In this document: positions 29,493 to 39,456 of the stretch, one piece after another
How positions within the stretch are numbered: position 1 is the stretch's first letter
Layout of the letters: the number at the start of each line of letters is the position of its first letter
DNA from: Kaistia defluvii
Lineage (GTDB): Bacteria > Pseudomonadota > Alphaproteobacteria > Rhizobiales > Kaistiaceae
Direction of reading: 5' to 3'
DNA: 64,000 nucleotides
Assembly (NCBI RefSeq): GCF_026343955.1
Contig: NZ_JAPKNI010000003.1
Location: forward strand, 558,001-622,000
The notes under the pieces: generated by a model
Told to the model about the DNA's origin: nothing
The model's input: the letters and a program-made list of their open reading frames with translations, nothing else
Database searches by the model: none
Program-made: the position numbers and the translations under genes

Positions 29493-30692
29493 TCAGGGCT
29501 GGCCGCGCGCGGCGCTGCCGCCGGCAAAGAGCCTTTCCCGTGCGTGGTCGAGCGCCAGTTCGACGGCTCCGGCCCGGACCGCATCGACGCCAACGGCCGA
29601 AGGGACGATCTGTGGCAAGGCGATCGGCAATGTCGTCAGGATGCTGGTCACGCCGCGAGACAGGCGGCGGCCGGCGGCATGGCCGATCGCGCCGCCCAGC
29701 ACCACCATTTCGGGATCGAGGATCCCGATAGCTCCGGTAAGTCCGGCTGCAACGCGGTAGGAGAGGTCGGCAAAGAAGGCGGCATGGCCGCCGCCCGTCG
29801 CAGCCCTGGCGACGGCGTCGACGCTGCCGTCGCCTTCGAGCCCATGCTCGTCGATCAGGCGCTCGATGGAGGCGGGACCGAGCAGGTCCTCCAGCAACGC
29901 CATCCGCACCATTTCGCCGGGAGCGGCCATCCGGTCGGGCACCATGGTGCCCCCCAGTTCGCCCGCCATGCCGGTATAGCCGCGCAGAAGTTTGCCGCCG
30001 ACCACGGCGCCCGCGCCGACACCGTCGCCGATCCAGAACAGGATGAAGGATTGCACACCCTGCGCGGAACCGGCTGACATCTCCTCGAGCGCGACGAGAT
30101 TGACGTCGTTCTCGATGATCACGCGGCGATGGCCGACCACGCTTTCCAGCGCCTCGGGAATATGGAAGCCCTGCCAGTTGGGCAGTTGCTGGCCCTTGCG
30201 CAGATTGCCGCTTTCCGTGTCGACAATACCGGGCAGCCCCACCACCAGCTGGTCGATTTTGAGCGGCGAGATGCCGGCCTGGCGGGCGACGTCCTCGATC
30301 ACGACAACCAGGCGCTCCTGCGCGTCATAACGCTCGCCGGGTTCGCAGTGCCGGCTCGAAACCGCGATCGTGCGGCCCGTGACGTCTGCGACGGCAGCCC
30401 GGATTCCATGCACTGAAACGTCGATCCCACCGACAAAGGTCGACGCCGGCTCGATACACCAGAGGCCGGCCTTCGGTCCGAAACTGCCGGCCTTCTCGCC
30501 GTCGCGGCGGATCAGGCTGGCGGCCTCCAGCCGGCGCAGCAGGTCCGACATCGCCGGCTTGGAAAGGCCGGTGAAGGCTTCGAGCTCCATACGCGTCAGC
30601 GGCCCTTCGGAGAGAAGCCGCTTCAAGACCGCGCGTTCATTGAGATTCCGCAGCAGCCTGGGACTGCCGGATAGAGTTTCGATTTCCATCAA
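29493..30692 (-). CDS. ROK family transcriptional regulator
   Basis: This 399-aa protein has an N-terminal winged helix-turn-helix (LKRLLSEGPLTRMELEAFTG, then LSKPAMSDLLRRLEAASLIRR, residues about 23-65) fused to a ROK domain (VGGIDVSVHGIRAAVADVTG, VGLPGIVDTESG, IIENDVNLVALEEM, LGGAIGHAAGRR). The layout is that of NagC/XylR-type repressors sensing sugars or amino sugars; the usual ROK zinc-binding cysteine cluster is not evident. It precedes the PIG-L gene and diverges from the peptide-type ABC operon over a 333-bp regulatory region. Confidence 0.9.
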   Translation of the reverse strand: MMEIETLSGSPRLLRNLNERAVLKRLLSEGPLTRMELEAFTGLSKPAMSDLLRRLEAASLIRRDGEKAGSFGPKAGLWCIEPASTFVGGIDVSVHGIRAAVADVTGRTIAVSSRHCEPGERYDAQERLVVVIEDVARQAGISPLKIDQLVVGLPGIVDTESGNLRKGQQLPNWQGFHIPEALESVVGHRRVIIENDVNLVALEEMSAGSAQGVQSFILFWIGDGVGAGAVVGGKLLRGYTGMAGELGGTMVPDRMAAPGEMVRMALLEDLLGPASIERLIDEHGLEGDGSVDAVARAATGGGHAAFFADLSYRVAAGLTGAIGILDPEMVVLGGAIGHAAGRRLSRGVTSILTTLPIALPQIVPSAVGVDAVRAGAVELALDHARERLFAGGSAARGQP

Positions 30693-30698
30693 ACTACC

Positions 30699-30750
30699 GT
30701 CTGGTAACTTTCTTTACAGTCTGTTACGAGTTATTCCGTCGGACTGTCAA
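30699..30750 (-). promoter_or_regulatory. Candidate ROK promoter with a direct repeat
   Basis: GTCTGGTAAC (30699-30708) and GTCTGTTAC (30719-30727) repeat at 20-bp spacing, two helical turns, just upstream of the ROK gene. On the minus strand TTGACA (30750-30745) lies 17 bp from GTAACA (30727-30722), so one repeat would cover the -10. This fits an autoregulatory site, but the evidence is only the repeat and position. The rest of the 333-bp gap (30693-31025) holds the GntR-type site at 30849-30877 and a TTGACA at 30902-30907 with no good -10; nothing else is evident. Confidence 0.4.
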
Positions 30751-30848
30751 GCGCTCAATCGGTGCCAGAAGCCCCGGCCTCAGATCGAGCCTCAGGCCTT
30801 TGGGCCGATCCCCGCGGCGGACACGCCACGCGGATCGGACGGTAGTTT

Positions 30849-30877
30849 TGTATACATTTTGACCATTTTTTGTACGC
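30849..30877 (+). promoter_or_regulatory. Candidate GntR-type site upstream of the peptide-type ABC operon
   Basis: TGTATAC (30849-30855) and TGTACGC (30871-30877) with an intervening CCAT four bases before TGTACGC. The same arrangement, with one extra base after TGTATAC, is found immediately before the GntR gene at 39394-39423. TTGTATACA-like cores match FadR-subfamily GntR operators. The site is about 150 bp upstream of the binding-protein start. Confidence 0.6.
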
Positions 30878-31025
30878 GCTCGTTTTATTTTCAGTACCCG
30901 GTTGACAGATAAATTGTGCACGATAGCGTTGCTGGCGAAGGCTGGTGGGAACCACACCGGACCGTTTCAGCCCCATGCGGGGCCAATAAAAACAGACTCA
31001 CTTCCTTTCAGATCAGGAGACGGAA

Positions 31026-32603
31026 ATGGTTGCTTGGAGATCGGCCGCGCTGGCGGCGGTACTGGCGGGCGGGCTCGTCGCCCCGGCCAACGCGGGCACG
31101 CTACGATGGGCGCCGCAGCGCGACATCGTCTCGATGGATCCCTACTCGTTCGGCGACACCTTCACCCTGTCGGTGCTGAACCACGTCTATGAGGGGCTGG
31201 TCCGCTACGACGACAAGCTGAAGATCGAGCCGGCGCTGGCCGAGAGCTGGGAAGTCGTCAACCCCACGACCTGGCGCTTCCACCTGCGCAAGGGCGTGAA
31301 GTACCATGACGGCGCCGATTTCACCGCCGACGACGTGCTGGCTTCGCTGAAGCGCGTCAGCGACCCGACCTCTCCGCTGCGCGGCAACGTGCCGTCCTAT
31401 GTCTCGTCGAACAAGGTCGATGACTACACGGTCGATATCGTCGTCACCGAGAACTATCCGCTGCTTCTCAACGACCTGACCAACATCCACATCTTCGACC
31501 AGGGCTGGCTCGTCGCCAACAAGGCCGAGGCGCCGACCGACGTCGCCAAGGGCGTCGAAGGCTATGCCACCAGCCATGCCAACGGCACCGGCCCGTTCAA
31601 GTTCATCTCCCGCAAGCCGGACGCGGAGACCGTATTCGAGGTCAATCCGGACTGGTGGGACAAGCGCAAGCACAATGTCGACCGGATCGTCATGACCCCG
31701 ATCACCTCGGCCGCGACGCGCGTCGCGGCGCTGATCTCGGGCGAAATCGACTTCACCAACCAGGCGCCGCTGCAGGATATCCCGCGGCTGGAAGCCTCGT
31801 CCGACCTCAAGGTTCTGTCGAACAGCGAGCTGCGGACCATCTTCTTCGTGATGAACCAGACGCCCAAGGCGTTCGAATCCGACGTGACGGACAAGAACCC
31901 GCTGCAGGACATCAAGGTTCGCCAGGCGCTCTATCACGCGATCGATGCCGACGCGATCCAGAAGGTCGTGATGGCCGGTCTCTCCCGCACCACCGGTTCG
32001 CTCGTCTCCCCGGCGATCCCCGGCTATGTCCCCGAGCTCGACAAGCGGCTCAGCTACGATCCCGAACTCGCCAAGAAGCTGCTGGCCGAAGCCGGCTATC
32101 CCGATGGCTTCTCCTTCTCCTTCCTCTGCCGAAACACCGAGTTCGTCAACGAGGAGCAGATCTGCCAGGCCGTATCGGCCATGTGGGCCCGCATCGGCCT
32201 CCGTCCGAACCTCAATCTCGGACCGACCACCATCCAGGACGCCAAGTTCGACGCCGGCCAGTTCGACGTCGGTACGCTGGGCTGGGCCAATGAGCCGATG
32301 ATCGACAGCTATTCGATCCTGGTTCAGGTCGTCCATTCGAAGACCGGCAATGCCGGCGTGTTCAACTGGGGCGGATGGAAAGACGCCGAGATCGACGCGC
32401 TGATCGACAAGGCCGGCGCCACGGTCGACCGCGACGAGCGCCTCGCCATGCAGGCGAAGGCCCTGCTGCGCGCCAACGAGCTGTCGATGTTCATCCCCGT
32501 CCACCAGCAGCCCATGGCCTGGGCGACCGGCGCCAACATCGAGAGCGTCCTGCAGCTCTCCGACAACAAGCCGCGCCACTGGCTGACCCGCATGACCGAG
32601 TAG
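31026..32603 (+). CDS. Peptide/opine-type ABC transporter substrate-binding protein (SBP family 5)
   Basis: The 525-aa family 5 binding protein has a Sec signal peptide (residues 1 to about 24, ending APANA). Typical features are LKIEPALAESWEVVNPTTWRF, LRKGVKYHDGADFTADDV, ANGTGPFKF and DVRQALYHAID-like IKVRQALYHAIDADAI. Family ligands include di/oligopeptides, opines, nickel and glycosides. A clear AGGAGACGGAA precedes the ATG. It is first in an operon with two permeases, two amidohydrolases and two ATPases, so the ligand is probably a compound hydrolysed by those amidohydrolases. Confidence 0.92.
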   Translation: MVAWRSAALAAVLAGGLVAPANAGTLRWAPQRDIVSMDPYSFGDTFTLSVLNHVYEGLVRYDDKLKIEPALAESWEVVNPTTWRFHLRKGVKYHDGADFTADDVLASLKRVSDPTSPLRGNVPSYVSSNKVDDYTVDIVVTENYPLLLNDLTNIHIFDQGWLVANKAEAPTDVAKGVEGYATSHANGTGPFKFISRKPDAETVFEVNPDWWDKRKHNVDRIVMTPITSAATRVAALISGEIDFTNQAPLQDIPRLEASSDLKVLSNSELRTIFFVMNQTPKAFESDVTDKNPLQDIKVRQALYHAIDADAIQKVVMAGLSRTTGSLVSPAIPGYVPELDKRLSYDPELAKKLLAEAGYPDGFSFSFLCRNTEFVNEEQICQAVSAMWARIGLRPNLNLGPTTIQDAKFDAGQFDVGTLGWANEPMIDSYSILVQVVHSKTGNAGVFNWGGWKDAEIDALIDKAGATVDRDERLAMQAKALLRANELSMFIPVHQQPMAWATGANIESVLQLSDNKPRHWLTRMTE

Positions 32604-32628
32604 GCTCGGGCTCACGCCCCGCATCGAT

Positions 32629-32656
32629 GGACCGTCGCGCCCCGGCGCGGCGGTCC
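32629..32656 (+). other. Intercistronic hairpin after the peptide-type binding-protein gene
   Basis: GGACCG-T-CGCGCC (32629-32641) pairs with GGCGCG-G-CGGTCC (32644-32656), thirteen pairs including one G-U. It lies 26 bp after the binding-protein stop and before the permease start. No U-tract follows, so it probably stabilises the upstream mRNA or partly attenuates transcription, giving more binding protein than permease. Confidence 0.55.
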
Positions 32657-32705
32657 GGCCCCGTCCTGACGGGCCGACGTCCTTCACTCCGCTGGAGACA
32701 CGCCG

Positions 32706-33695
32706 TTGCTGCTGCTCATCATCAAGCGCATGGCCAATGCCATCTTCGTCATTCTGGCGGTATCGCTGCTCGCTTTCACCATCTTCAAGTTCCTGGGTGA
32801 TCCCGTTCAGCTGATGCTCAATCCGCAGGCCACGCAACAGGAGCGCGATCAGCTCACCGAGCGGCTCGGGCTGAATGATCCCGTCCCGGTCCAGTTTGCG
32901 AAATTCGTCTTCAACGCCGCGCGCGGCGAGTTCGGCATGAGCTATCGCAACCAGATGCCGGTGATGGAGGTGATCGCCCAGCGCTTTCCCGCCACCTTCG
33001 AGCTGGTGCTGGTTTCCTCGGTCATGGCGCTCCTGATCGGCCTGCCGCTCGGCGTCTTCGCCGCCATACGCGGTGGCACGGTCATGGCCCGCGTCTTTCA
33101 CCTGATCTCGATGATCGGCGTTTCGGTGCCCGCCTTCGTCATCGGTATCCTGCTGATCCTGGTGTTCTCGATCGAGCTCAAGTGGCTGCCCGCCTTCGGG
33201 CGCGGCAAGGTGGTCGATCTCGGTTTCTGGACCACCGGCTTCCTGACGCCCAGCGGCCGCGCGGCTCTCGTCATGCCGTCGATCTCGCTCGCCCTGTTCC
33301 AGATCTCCTTCATTATGCGGCTGGTAACGGCGGAAATGCTGGAGGTACTGCGGACCGATTTCATCCGCTTCGCCAAGGCCCGCGGCCTCAAGGCGCGCGC
33401 GATCTATTTCCGCCACGGCCTGCGCAACTGCATGATGCCGGTCGTGACGATGACAGGCATGCTGATCGGCGACCTGATTGCTTTCACGCTGGTGACCGAG
33501 ATCGTCTTCCAGTGGCCCGGCATGGGCTTCCTGTTCGTTCAGTCGGTGCAGTACGTCGATATCCCGGTCATGGCGGCCTACCTGATGATCGTCTGCTGCA
33601 TCTTCATCACCATCAACCTGATCGTCGATTTGATCTATGTCGTGGTCGATCCGCGCGTCGATCAGTTGGTGCGTGGAGGCGGCAATGGCCACTGA
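32706..33695 (+). CDS. Peptide-type ABC transporter permease (DppB-like)
   Basis: This 329-aa membrane protein has the DppB/OppB layout: an N-terminal helix (LIIKRMANAIFVILAVSLLA), a long periplasmic loop with ERLGLNDPVPVQFAKF, then five more membrane segments, and the EAA-loop TDFIRFAKARGLKARAIYFR. The start appears to be TTG at 32706 with GGAG about 9 bp upstream; an ATG eight codons later (32730) is possible but cuts the first helix. It overlaps the next permease by 11 bp. Confidence 0.92.
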   Translation: MLLLIIKRMANAIFVILAVSLLAFTIFKFLGDPVQLMLNPQATQQERDQLTERLGLNDPVPVQFAKFVFNAARGEFGMSYRNQMPVMEVIAQRFPATFELVLVSSVMALLIGLPLGVFAAIRGGTVMARVFHLISMIGVSVPAFVIGILLILVFSIELKWLPAFGRGKVVDLGFWTTGFLTPSGRAALVMPSISLALFQISFIMRLVTAEMLEVLRTDFIRFAKARGLKARAIYFRHGLRNCMMPVVTMTGMLIGDLIAFTLVTEIVFQWPGMGFLFVQSVQYVDIPVMAAYLMIVCCIFITINLIVDLIYVVVDPRVDQLVRGGGNGH

Positions 33696-34632
33696 ACTTT
33701 CCCCCGCCCGTCCGAGCCTGCTGCAGCGCCTCTGGGCCTTCTACGACAGTGACCTGATCTGGAGCTTCCGCCACAGCCCGATGGCGATCCTCTCGGCGGC
33801 GCTTCTGGCGATCGTCGCCTTCACCTCGCTCTTCGCCGCATGGCTGATGCCGCAGAACCCGTTCGACATCACCCAGCTCTATCTCGACAAGGCCAACCTG
33901 CCGCCGATCTGGATCGAGGGCGGACAGATGCCCTATCTGCTGGGCACCGATCTCCAGGGTCGCGACATCCTGTCGGCCATCGTCTACGGATCGCGCATCT
34001 CCCTCATCATCGGCGTCGCCAGCGTCGCGCTGTCGATGACCATCGGCGTGCTGGTCGGACTGATGGCCGGCTATGTCGGCGGCGCGCTCGACAATTTCCT
34101 GATGCGCATCGGCGATGCCGTCATGTCGATCCCGACCCTGCTTGTCGCCATCCTGATCAGCGCGATCTTCCGCGGAATGCTGCCGGTCGATTATCGCGAC
34201 GCGGCCGCCCCGCTGATCCTGGTCGTTGCGCTGTCGCTGACCAGCTGGGTCGTCTATGCCCGCATGATCCGCGCCGCCACCATGGTCGAGGCGGGCAAGG
34301 AATATGTGCTGGCCGCCCGGATCATCAAGGTACCGCGCCGGCGGATCATCCTCCACCACATCCTGCCGAACGTGCTGACGGCGGCGCTGGTGACGGCAAC
34401 TCTCAATCTGGGTCTCGCCGTGCTGGCCGAGGCGACGCTCTCCTTCCTGGGTGTCGGCATGCCGAGCGCCCAGCCGTCGCTGGGCACGCTGATCCGTATC
34501 GGCAACCAGTTCTTCTTCTCGGGCACCTGGTGGATCGTTCTGTTTCCCGCCCTCCAGCTCACCCTGATCATCCTGGCCGTGAACCTGCTCGGCGACTGGC
34601 TGCGCGACGCGCTCAACCCCAAACTGAAGTAG
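33685..34632 (+). CDS. Peptide-type ABC transporter permease (DppC-like)
   Basis: This 315-aa membrane protein has the DppC signature: N-terminal cytoplasmic stretch and first helix (MAILSAALLAIVAFTSLFA), LLGTDLQGRDILSAIVYGSR, then five membrane segments, and EAA-loop VEAGKEYVLAARIIKVPRRR followed by HILPNVL. The ATG at 33685 overlaps the previous permease's 3' end; an earlier in-frame start would be in the permease shadow. It forms the channel with the DppB-like protein. Confidence 0.93.
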   Translation: MATELSPARPSLLQRLWAFYDSDLIWSFRHSPMAILSAALLAIVAFTSLFAAWLMPQNPFDITQLYLDKANLPPIWIEGGQMPYLLGTDLQGRDILSAIVYGSRISLIIGVASVALSMTIGVLVGLMAGYVGGALDNFLMRIGDAVMSIPTLLVAILISAIFRGMLPVDYRDAAAPLILVVALSLTSWVVYARMIRAATMVEAGKEYVLAARIIKVPRRRIILHHILPNVLTAALVTATLNLGLAVLAEATLSFLGVGMPSAQPSLGTLIRIGNQFFFSGTWWIVLFPALQLTLIILAVNLLGDWLRDALNPKLK

Positions 34633-34639
34633 GAAGACC

Positions 34640-35833
34640 ATGACCGATCTCGTCATCCGCAGCGTCCGTCCGCTGGGCAAGGCGGCCACCGATATCGCCA
34701 TCGCCGAAGGACGCATCGCCGCCATCGGGCCAAACCTTCCCGCCAATGGCGCTGCCGAGGAAGACGGCGGCGGCGCGCTGCTCCTGCCCGGCCTGATCGA
34801 AGCCCATACCCATCTCGACAAGACCCTGCTCGGCATGGACTGGGTCGAGAACCGCGTCGCCTCCAGCATCCGCGCCAAGATCGACAACGAACGCGAGATG
34901 AAGGGCGTGCTCGGCCTCGATCCGGCGCTGCAATCAGCGCGGCAGGTGGTGATGTCGATCGCGCGCGGCACGACCGCGATCCGCAGCCATGTCGACATCG
35001 ACACCACCTATGGCCTCGCCGGCTTCGAAGGCGTCGCCGCTACGCGCGCCCGCTACGCCGACGTCATGGACCTGCAGATCGTCGCTTTCCCGCAATCGGG
35101 CATGATGATCCGCGAGGGCACGATCGAACTGATGGACGAGGCGCTTCGGCAGGGCGCCGACGTCGTCGGCGGCCTCGATCCCTGCGCGATCGATTTCGAC
35201 CCGAAGGGCCATCTCGACGTCGTGTTCGACCTGGCGGTCAAGCATGGCAAGCCGATCGACATCCACCTGCATGAGCCCGGCGAGCTCGGTGTGTTCACCT
35301 TCGGCTTGATCCTCGAGCGTACCCGCGCCCATGGCCTCGCCGGCAAGGTGACCGTGAGCCATGCCTTTGCGCTCGGCATGAATGATTATCTTCGTATCGG
35401 CCAGTTGCTGGACAATATCGCGGCGGCGGGCGTGATGCTGATGTCGACGGGGCCGGCCGGCGTCCCGGTTCCGCCCCTGATCCGGGGCCTCGACGCCGGC
35501 ATCACCTTCTGCTCGGGCACGGACGGCATGCGCGATCTCTGGAACCCCTATGGCAATGCCGACATGCTGCAGCGCGCCCAGATCCTGGCCGACCGCAACA
35601 ATCTGAGCCGCGATGTCGAGATCGAGCGGGCGCTGGATGTCTGCACCTTTGGTGGCGCCAAGGTGATGGACCTTCCCGATTATGGCCTCGAAATCGGCGA
35701 CTTCGCCGACCTCGTTCTGGTCGAGGGCCGCACGCTCACCGAGGCCGTCGTCACGCTGCCCGAGCGCAAGCTGGTGGTGAAGCGCGGCCGCATCGTGGCG
35801 CGCGATGGCGAAGCCCTGGTCGAGGCGGCATGA
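34640..35833 (+). CDS. Amidohydrolase, cytosine-deaminase-like
   Basis: This 397-aa metal-dependent hydrolase has the first-strand motif PGLIEAHTHLDKTL (HxH), later histidines in IDIHLHEPG and VSHAFAL, and the catalytic Asp in CSGTDGMRD, in the order of the CodA/cytosine deaminase branch. It may deaminate or hydrolyse a heterocycle or amide. All metal ligands appear to be present, unlike the second amidohydrolase of the operon. It lies between the permeases and ATPases and overlaps the first ATPase gene by 4 bp, so it is firmly part of the transport operon. Confidence 0.87.
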   Translation: MTDLVIRSVRPLGKAATDIAIAEGRIAAIGPNLPANGAAEEDGGGALLLPGLIEAHTHLDKTLLGMDWVENRVASSIRAKIDNEREMKGVLGLDPALQSARQVVMSIARGTTAIRSHVDIDTTYGLAGFEGVAATRARYADVMDLQIVAFPQSGMMIREGTIELMDEALRQGADVVGGLDPCAIDFDPKGHLDVVFDLAVKHGKPIDIHLHEPGELGVFTFGLILERTRAHGLAGKVTVSHAFALGMNDYLRIGQLLDNIAAAGVMLMSTGPAGVPVPPLIRGLDAGITFCSGTDGMRDLWNPYGNADMLQRAQILADRNNLSRDVEIERALDVCTFGGAKVMDLPDYGLEIGDFADLVLVEGRTLTEAVVTLPERKLVVKRGRIVARDGEALVEAA

Positions 35834-36841
35834 TGAACCAGCCGCTCGCGCGCCAGGCCTCCGCCGAAAGGCCCGTTGCACCGCTGCTGACCGTGCGCGG
35901 ACTGAGCGTCGAATTCGTCACCCGTCGTGGCAGTTCACGCGCGCTCGACCGCGTCAGCTTCGACATGGCGCCGGGCGAGATTCTGGGGCTGGTGGGGGAA
36001 TCCGGCGCGGGAAAGTCGCTCTCGGGCAACGCCATCATCGGGCTGATCGACCCGCCCGGCCATGTGGTGGAAGGCGAGATCAACTTCGAAGGCAAGCGGA
36101 TCGACAATCTGGCGCCCAACCAGATGCGCAGGCTGCGCGGCAGGCGGATCGCCGCCATCTTCCAGGATCCGCTGACGTCGCTCGACCCGCTGATGCGCAT
36201 CGGCGACCAGATCACCGAAACCATCCTCACGCATCTGTCGATGTCGCGCGCCGCAGCCCGCGCCCGGGCGCTCGAGCTGCTGAAGGCGGTCGGCATCCCC
36301 GCCCCCGAGGTTCGCATCGACCACTATCCGCATCAGTTCTCCGGCGGCATGCGCCAGCGCGTCGTGATCGCACTGGCGGTCTGCGCCGATCCCAAGCTGA
36401 TCATCGCCGACGAACCGACCACGGCGCTCGACGTCTCGATCCAGGCGCAGATCACCGCCCTGCTCAAGACGATGTGCCGCGAGCACGGCACCGCCATCCT
36501 GCTCGTCACGCACGACATGGGCGTCATTGCCGACACGGCCGACCGCGTCGCGGTGATGTATGCCGGGCGGCTGGTCGAAATCGGCCCGATCGAGGAGGTG
36601 CTGCGCTCGCCCCGGCATGTCTATACCGCCGGCCTGATCGGCTCGATTCCCAGCCTCAACCGCCGACGCGAGCGGCTGGTGCAGATCGATGGATCCATGC
36701 CCCGGCCGGGCGCCGTGCCTTCGGGCTGCGCCTTCGCCCCGCGCTGTCCCAAGCGCATTCTGAAATGCGACGAGCGGCCGGAGCTCATGCCCTTCGGCAA
36801 TAGCCAGGTCGCCTGCTGGCGCGCGGAAGAGAGCCATTCCT

Positions 36842-36849
<8 letters not shown>
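35830..36849 (+). CDS. Peptide-type ABC transporter ATP-binding protein (DppD-like)
   Basis: This 339-aa ATPase has Walker A GESGAGKSLSG (about 56-66), Q-loop AAIFQDPLTSLDPL, signature FSGGMRQRVVIALAV, Walker B LIIADEPTTALD and the C-terminal oligopeptide-transporter region with Cys-rich GCAFAPRCPKRILKCDE, which in DppD/OppD proteins binds an iron-sulphur cluster or metal. It overlaps its neighbours by 4 and 8 bp and works with the DppF-like partner. Confidence 0.94.
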
Positions 36850-37855
<1,006 letters not shown>

Positions 37856-37869
37856 AAGGACCGGCACGA

Positions 37870-39351
37870 ATGGATTCCACGGGACGCACGCTGCTCTCGG
37901 CGAAATGGATCGTCGGCCACGACGATGGCAAGCACACGCTGGTGCATGATGGCGAAATCGTCTTCGAGGACGGCGCCGTGATCTTCGTCGGCCATGATTT
38001 CCCTGGCGAAGTCGCCCGCCGGATCGACTATGGCAACGCCCTGATCAGCCCCGGCTTCATCGATCTCGACGCCCTGTCCGATCTCGACACCACCGTCTTC
38101 TCCTATGACAACCACCCGGACTGGCAGAAGGGTCGGACCTGGCCGCAGAGCTATATGGATCGCGGGCCGTACGAGATGTACGACGCAGAGGAACTCGCCT
38201 TCCAGAAGCGCCACGCCTTCACGCGGCTGATCCGCAACGGCATCACCACAGCCATGCCGATTGCTTCGCTCTACTACCGGCAATGGGGCGAGACCTATGC
38301 GGAATTCGCCGACGCCGCCAAGGCCGCCGACGATCTCGGCCTCAGGGTCTATCTTGGTCCCGCCTACCGAACCGGCAATCCCATCGTTGGCGAAGACGGC
38401 GCCATCAGCCTCTATTTCGAGGAGCCGCGCGGCCTCGCGGGCCTTGCCGACGCCATCCGCTTCTGCCGGGATTTCGAGGGCAAGGCGAACGGCCGCATCC
38501 GTACGATGCTGGCGCCCGACCGCATCGAAACCTGCACGGCGGAACTGCTGCGGCAGACCGCCCATGCCGGGCGCGACCTCGGCGTTCCCGTGCGCCTGCA
38601 TTGCAACCAGGGTCGCTTCGAGCGCGACACGGTGCGACGCCTGCATGGCAAGACCTCGGTCGAGTGGCTGGACAGCCTCGACTTCCTGACGCCGCGAACC
38701 CTGCTGCCGCACGGCACCTATGTCAGCCCGTCCCGCAATATGGACGAGCCTGGTAACGATCTGTTAACCCTCCTCGATCGCGGTTCGGTGGTCGTGCATT
38801 GCCCGCTAGTGGCAGCACGACACGGCGACGCCCTGGCGAGCTTCGCCAGCCACAAGGCGATGGGACTGCGCATGGCGCTCGGGACCGATACGGCGCCGCC
38901 CGACATGATCCTCAACATGCAGGTCGGCATGATGATCTCGCGCGTGCTCGACCGCGAGATCGCCAACATCCGCTCCGAGGACTATTTCGACGCCGCGACG
39001 CTGGGCGGCGCCGATGCGCTGGGCCGGCCGGATCTGGGGCGGCTCGCGCCCGGTGCCCGGGCCGACATCACCGTGTTCGACCTCGGCAATCCCGATCTCG
39101 GCCAGATCATCGACCCGATCCAGACGCTGATGCTGACGGGGAGCGGCCGCGACGTGCACAGCGTCTTCATCGACGGCCGCCTGGTGATGGCGGATCGCAC
39201 GCTTCCCGGTGTCGATTTCGCCGCCGACAGCGCCCGAGCGCAGCGCCAGTTCGAGGGCCTGATCTCGAAATATCCGGAGCGAACCGTCGGCCATCCGCCG
39301 GTCTCCGAGATCTTCTCCTCGGCATACAGGATCGTTGAAGCGCCGAACTGA
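37870..39351 (+). CDS. Amidohydrolase-superfamily protein lacking the N-terminal HxH motif
   Basis: This 493-aa protein has the chlorohydrolase/cytosine-deaminase-like fold. The N-terminal beta part leads to NALISPGFIDLDALSDLDTT, where family members have PGxxxxHxH; here both histidines are replaced (LDALSD). Other landmarks remain: VRLHCNQGRF (strand-5 His), LLPHGTYVSP (strand-6 His) and ALGTDTAPPDMI (strand-8 Asp), then a C-terminal LAPGARADITVFDL. It may use an altered metal site or be a distinct subfamily. It is the last gene of the ABC operon and precedes the GntR gene by 105 bp. Confidence 0.8.
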   Translation: MDSTGRTLLSAKWIVGHDDGKHTLVHDGEIVFEDGAVIFVGHDFPGEVARRIDYGNALISPGFIDLDALSDLDTTVFSYDNHPDWQKGRTWPQSYMDRGPYEMYDAEELAFQKRHAFTRLIRNGITTAMPIASLYYRQWGETYAEFADAAKAADDLGLRVYLGPAYRTGNPIVGEDGAISLYFEEPRGLAGLADAIRFCRDFEGKANGRIRTMLAPDRIETCTAELLRQTAHAGRDLGVPVRLHCNQGRFERDTVRRLHGKTSVEWLDSLDFLTPRTLLPHGTYVSPSRNMDEPGNDLLTLLDRGSVVVHCPLVAARHGDALASFASHKAMGLRMALGTDTAPPDMILNMQVGMMISRVLDREIANIRSEDYFDAATLGGADALGRPDLGRLAPGARADITVFDLGNPDLGQIIDPIQTLMLTGSGRDVHSVFIDGRLVMADRTLPGVDFAADSARAQRQFEGLISKYPERTVGHPPVSEIFSSAYRIVEAPN

Positions 39352-39393
39352 CGCGGAAATTATGCCTGTTTTCGCGCCATAATCAGCAATTTA

Positions 39394-39423
39394 TGTATAC
39401 TAATTTAGCCATATCTTGTACGC
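39394..39423 (+). promoter_or_regulatory. Candidate GntR operator before the GntR gene
   Basis: TGTATAC (39394-39400), CCAT (39409-39412) and TGTACGC (39417-39423), the same elements as at 30849-30877, ending just before the first possible start (39424) and 33 bp before the likely GntR start at 39457. The region is AT-rich compared with its surroundings. It is probably bound by the encoded GntR regulator. Confidence 0.62.
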
Positions 39424-39456
39424 ATGGGTGACAATCCGAGGACAAGAGGTCTTCCC

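Noticed and set aside
31101-33692. 863-codon open frame on the minus strand opposite the peptide-type binding-protein and permease genes
   Set aside because: Asp/His/Arg-rich low-complexity translation typical of antisense frames in GC-rich DNA, with no ribosome site; the plus-strand genes are clear family members.
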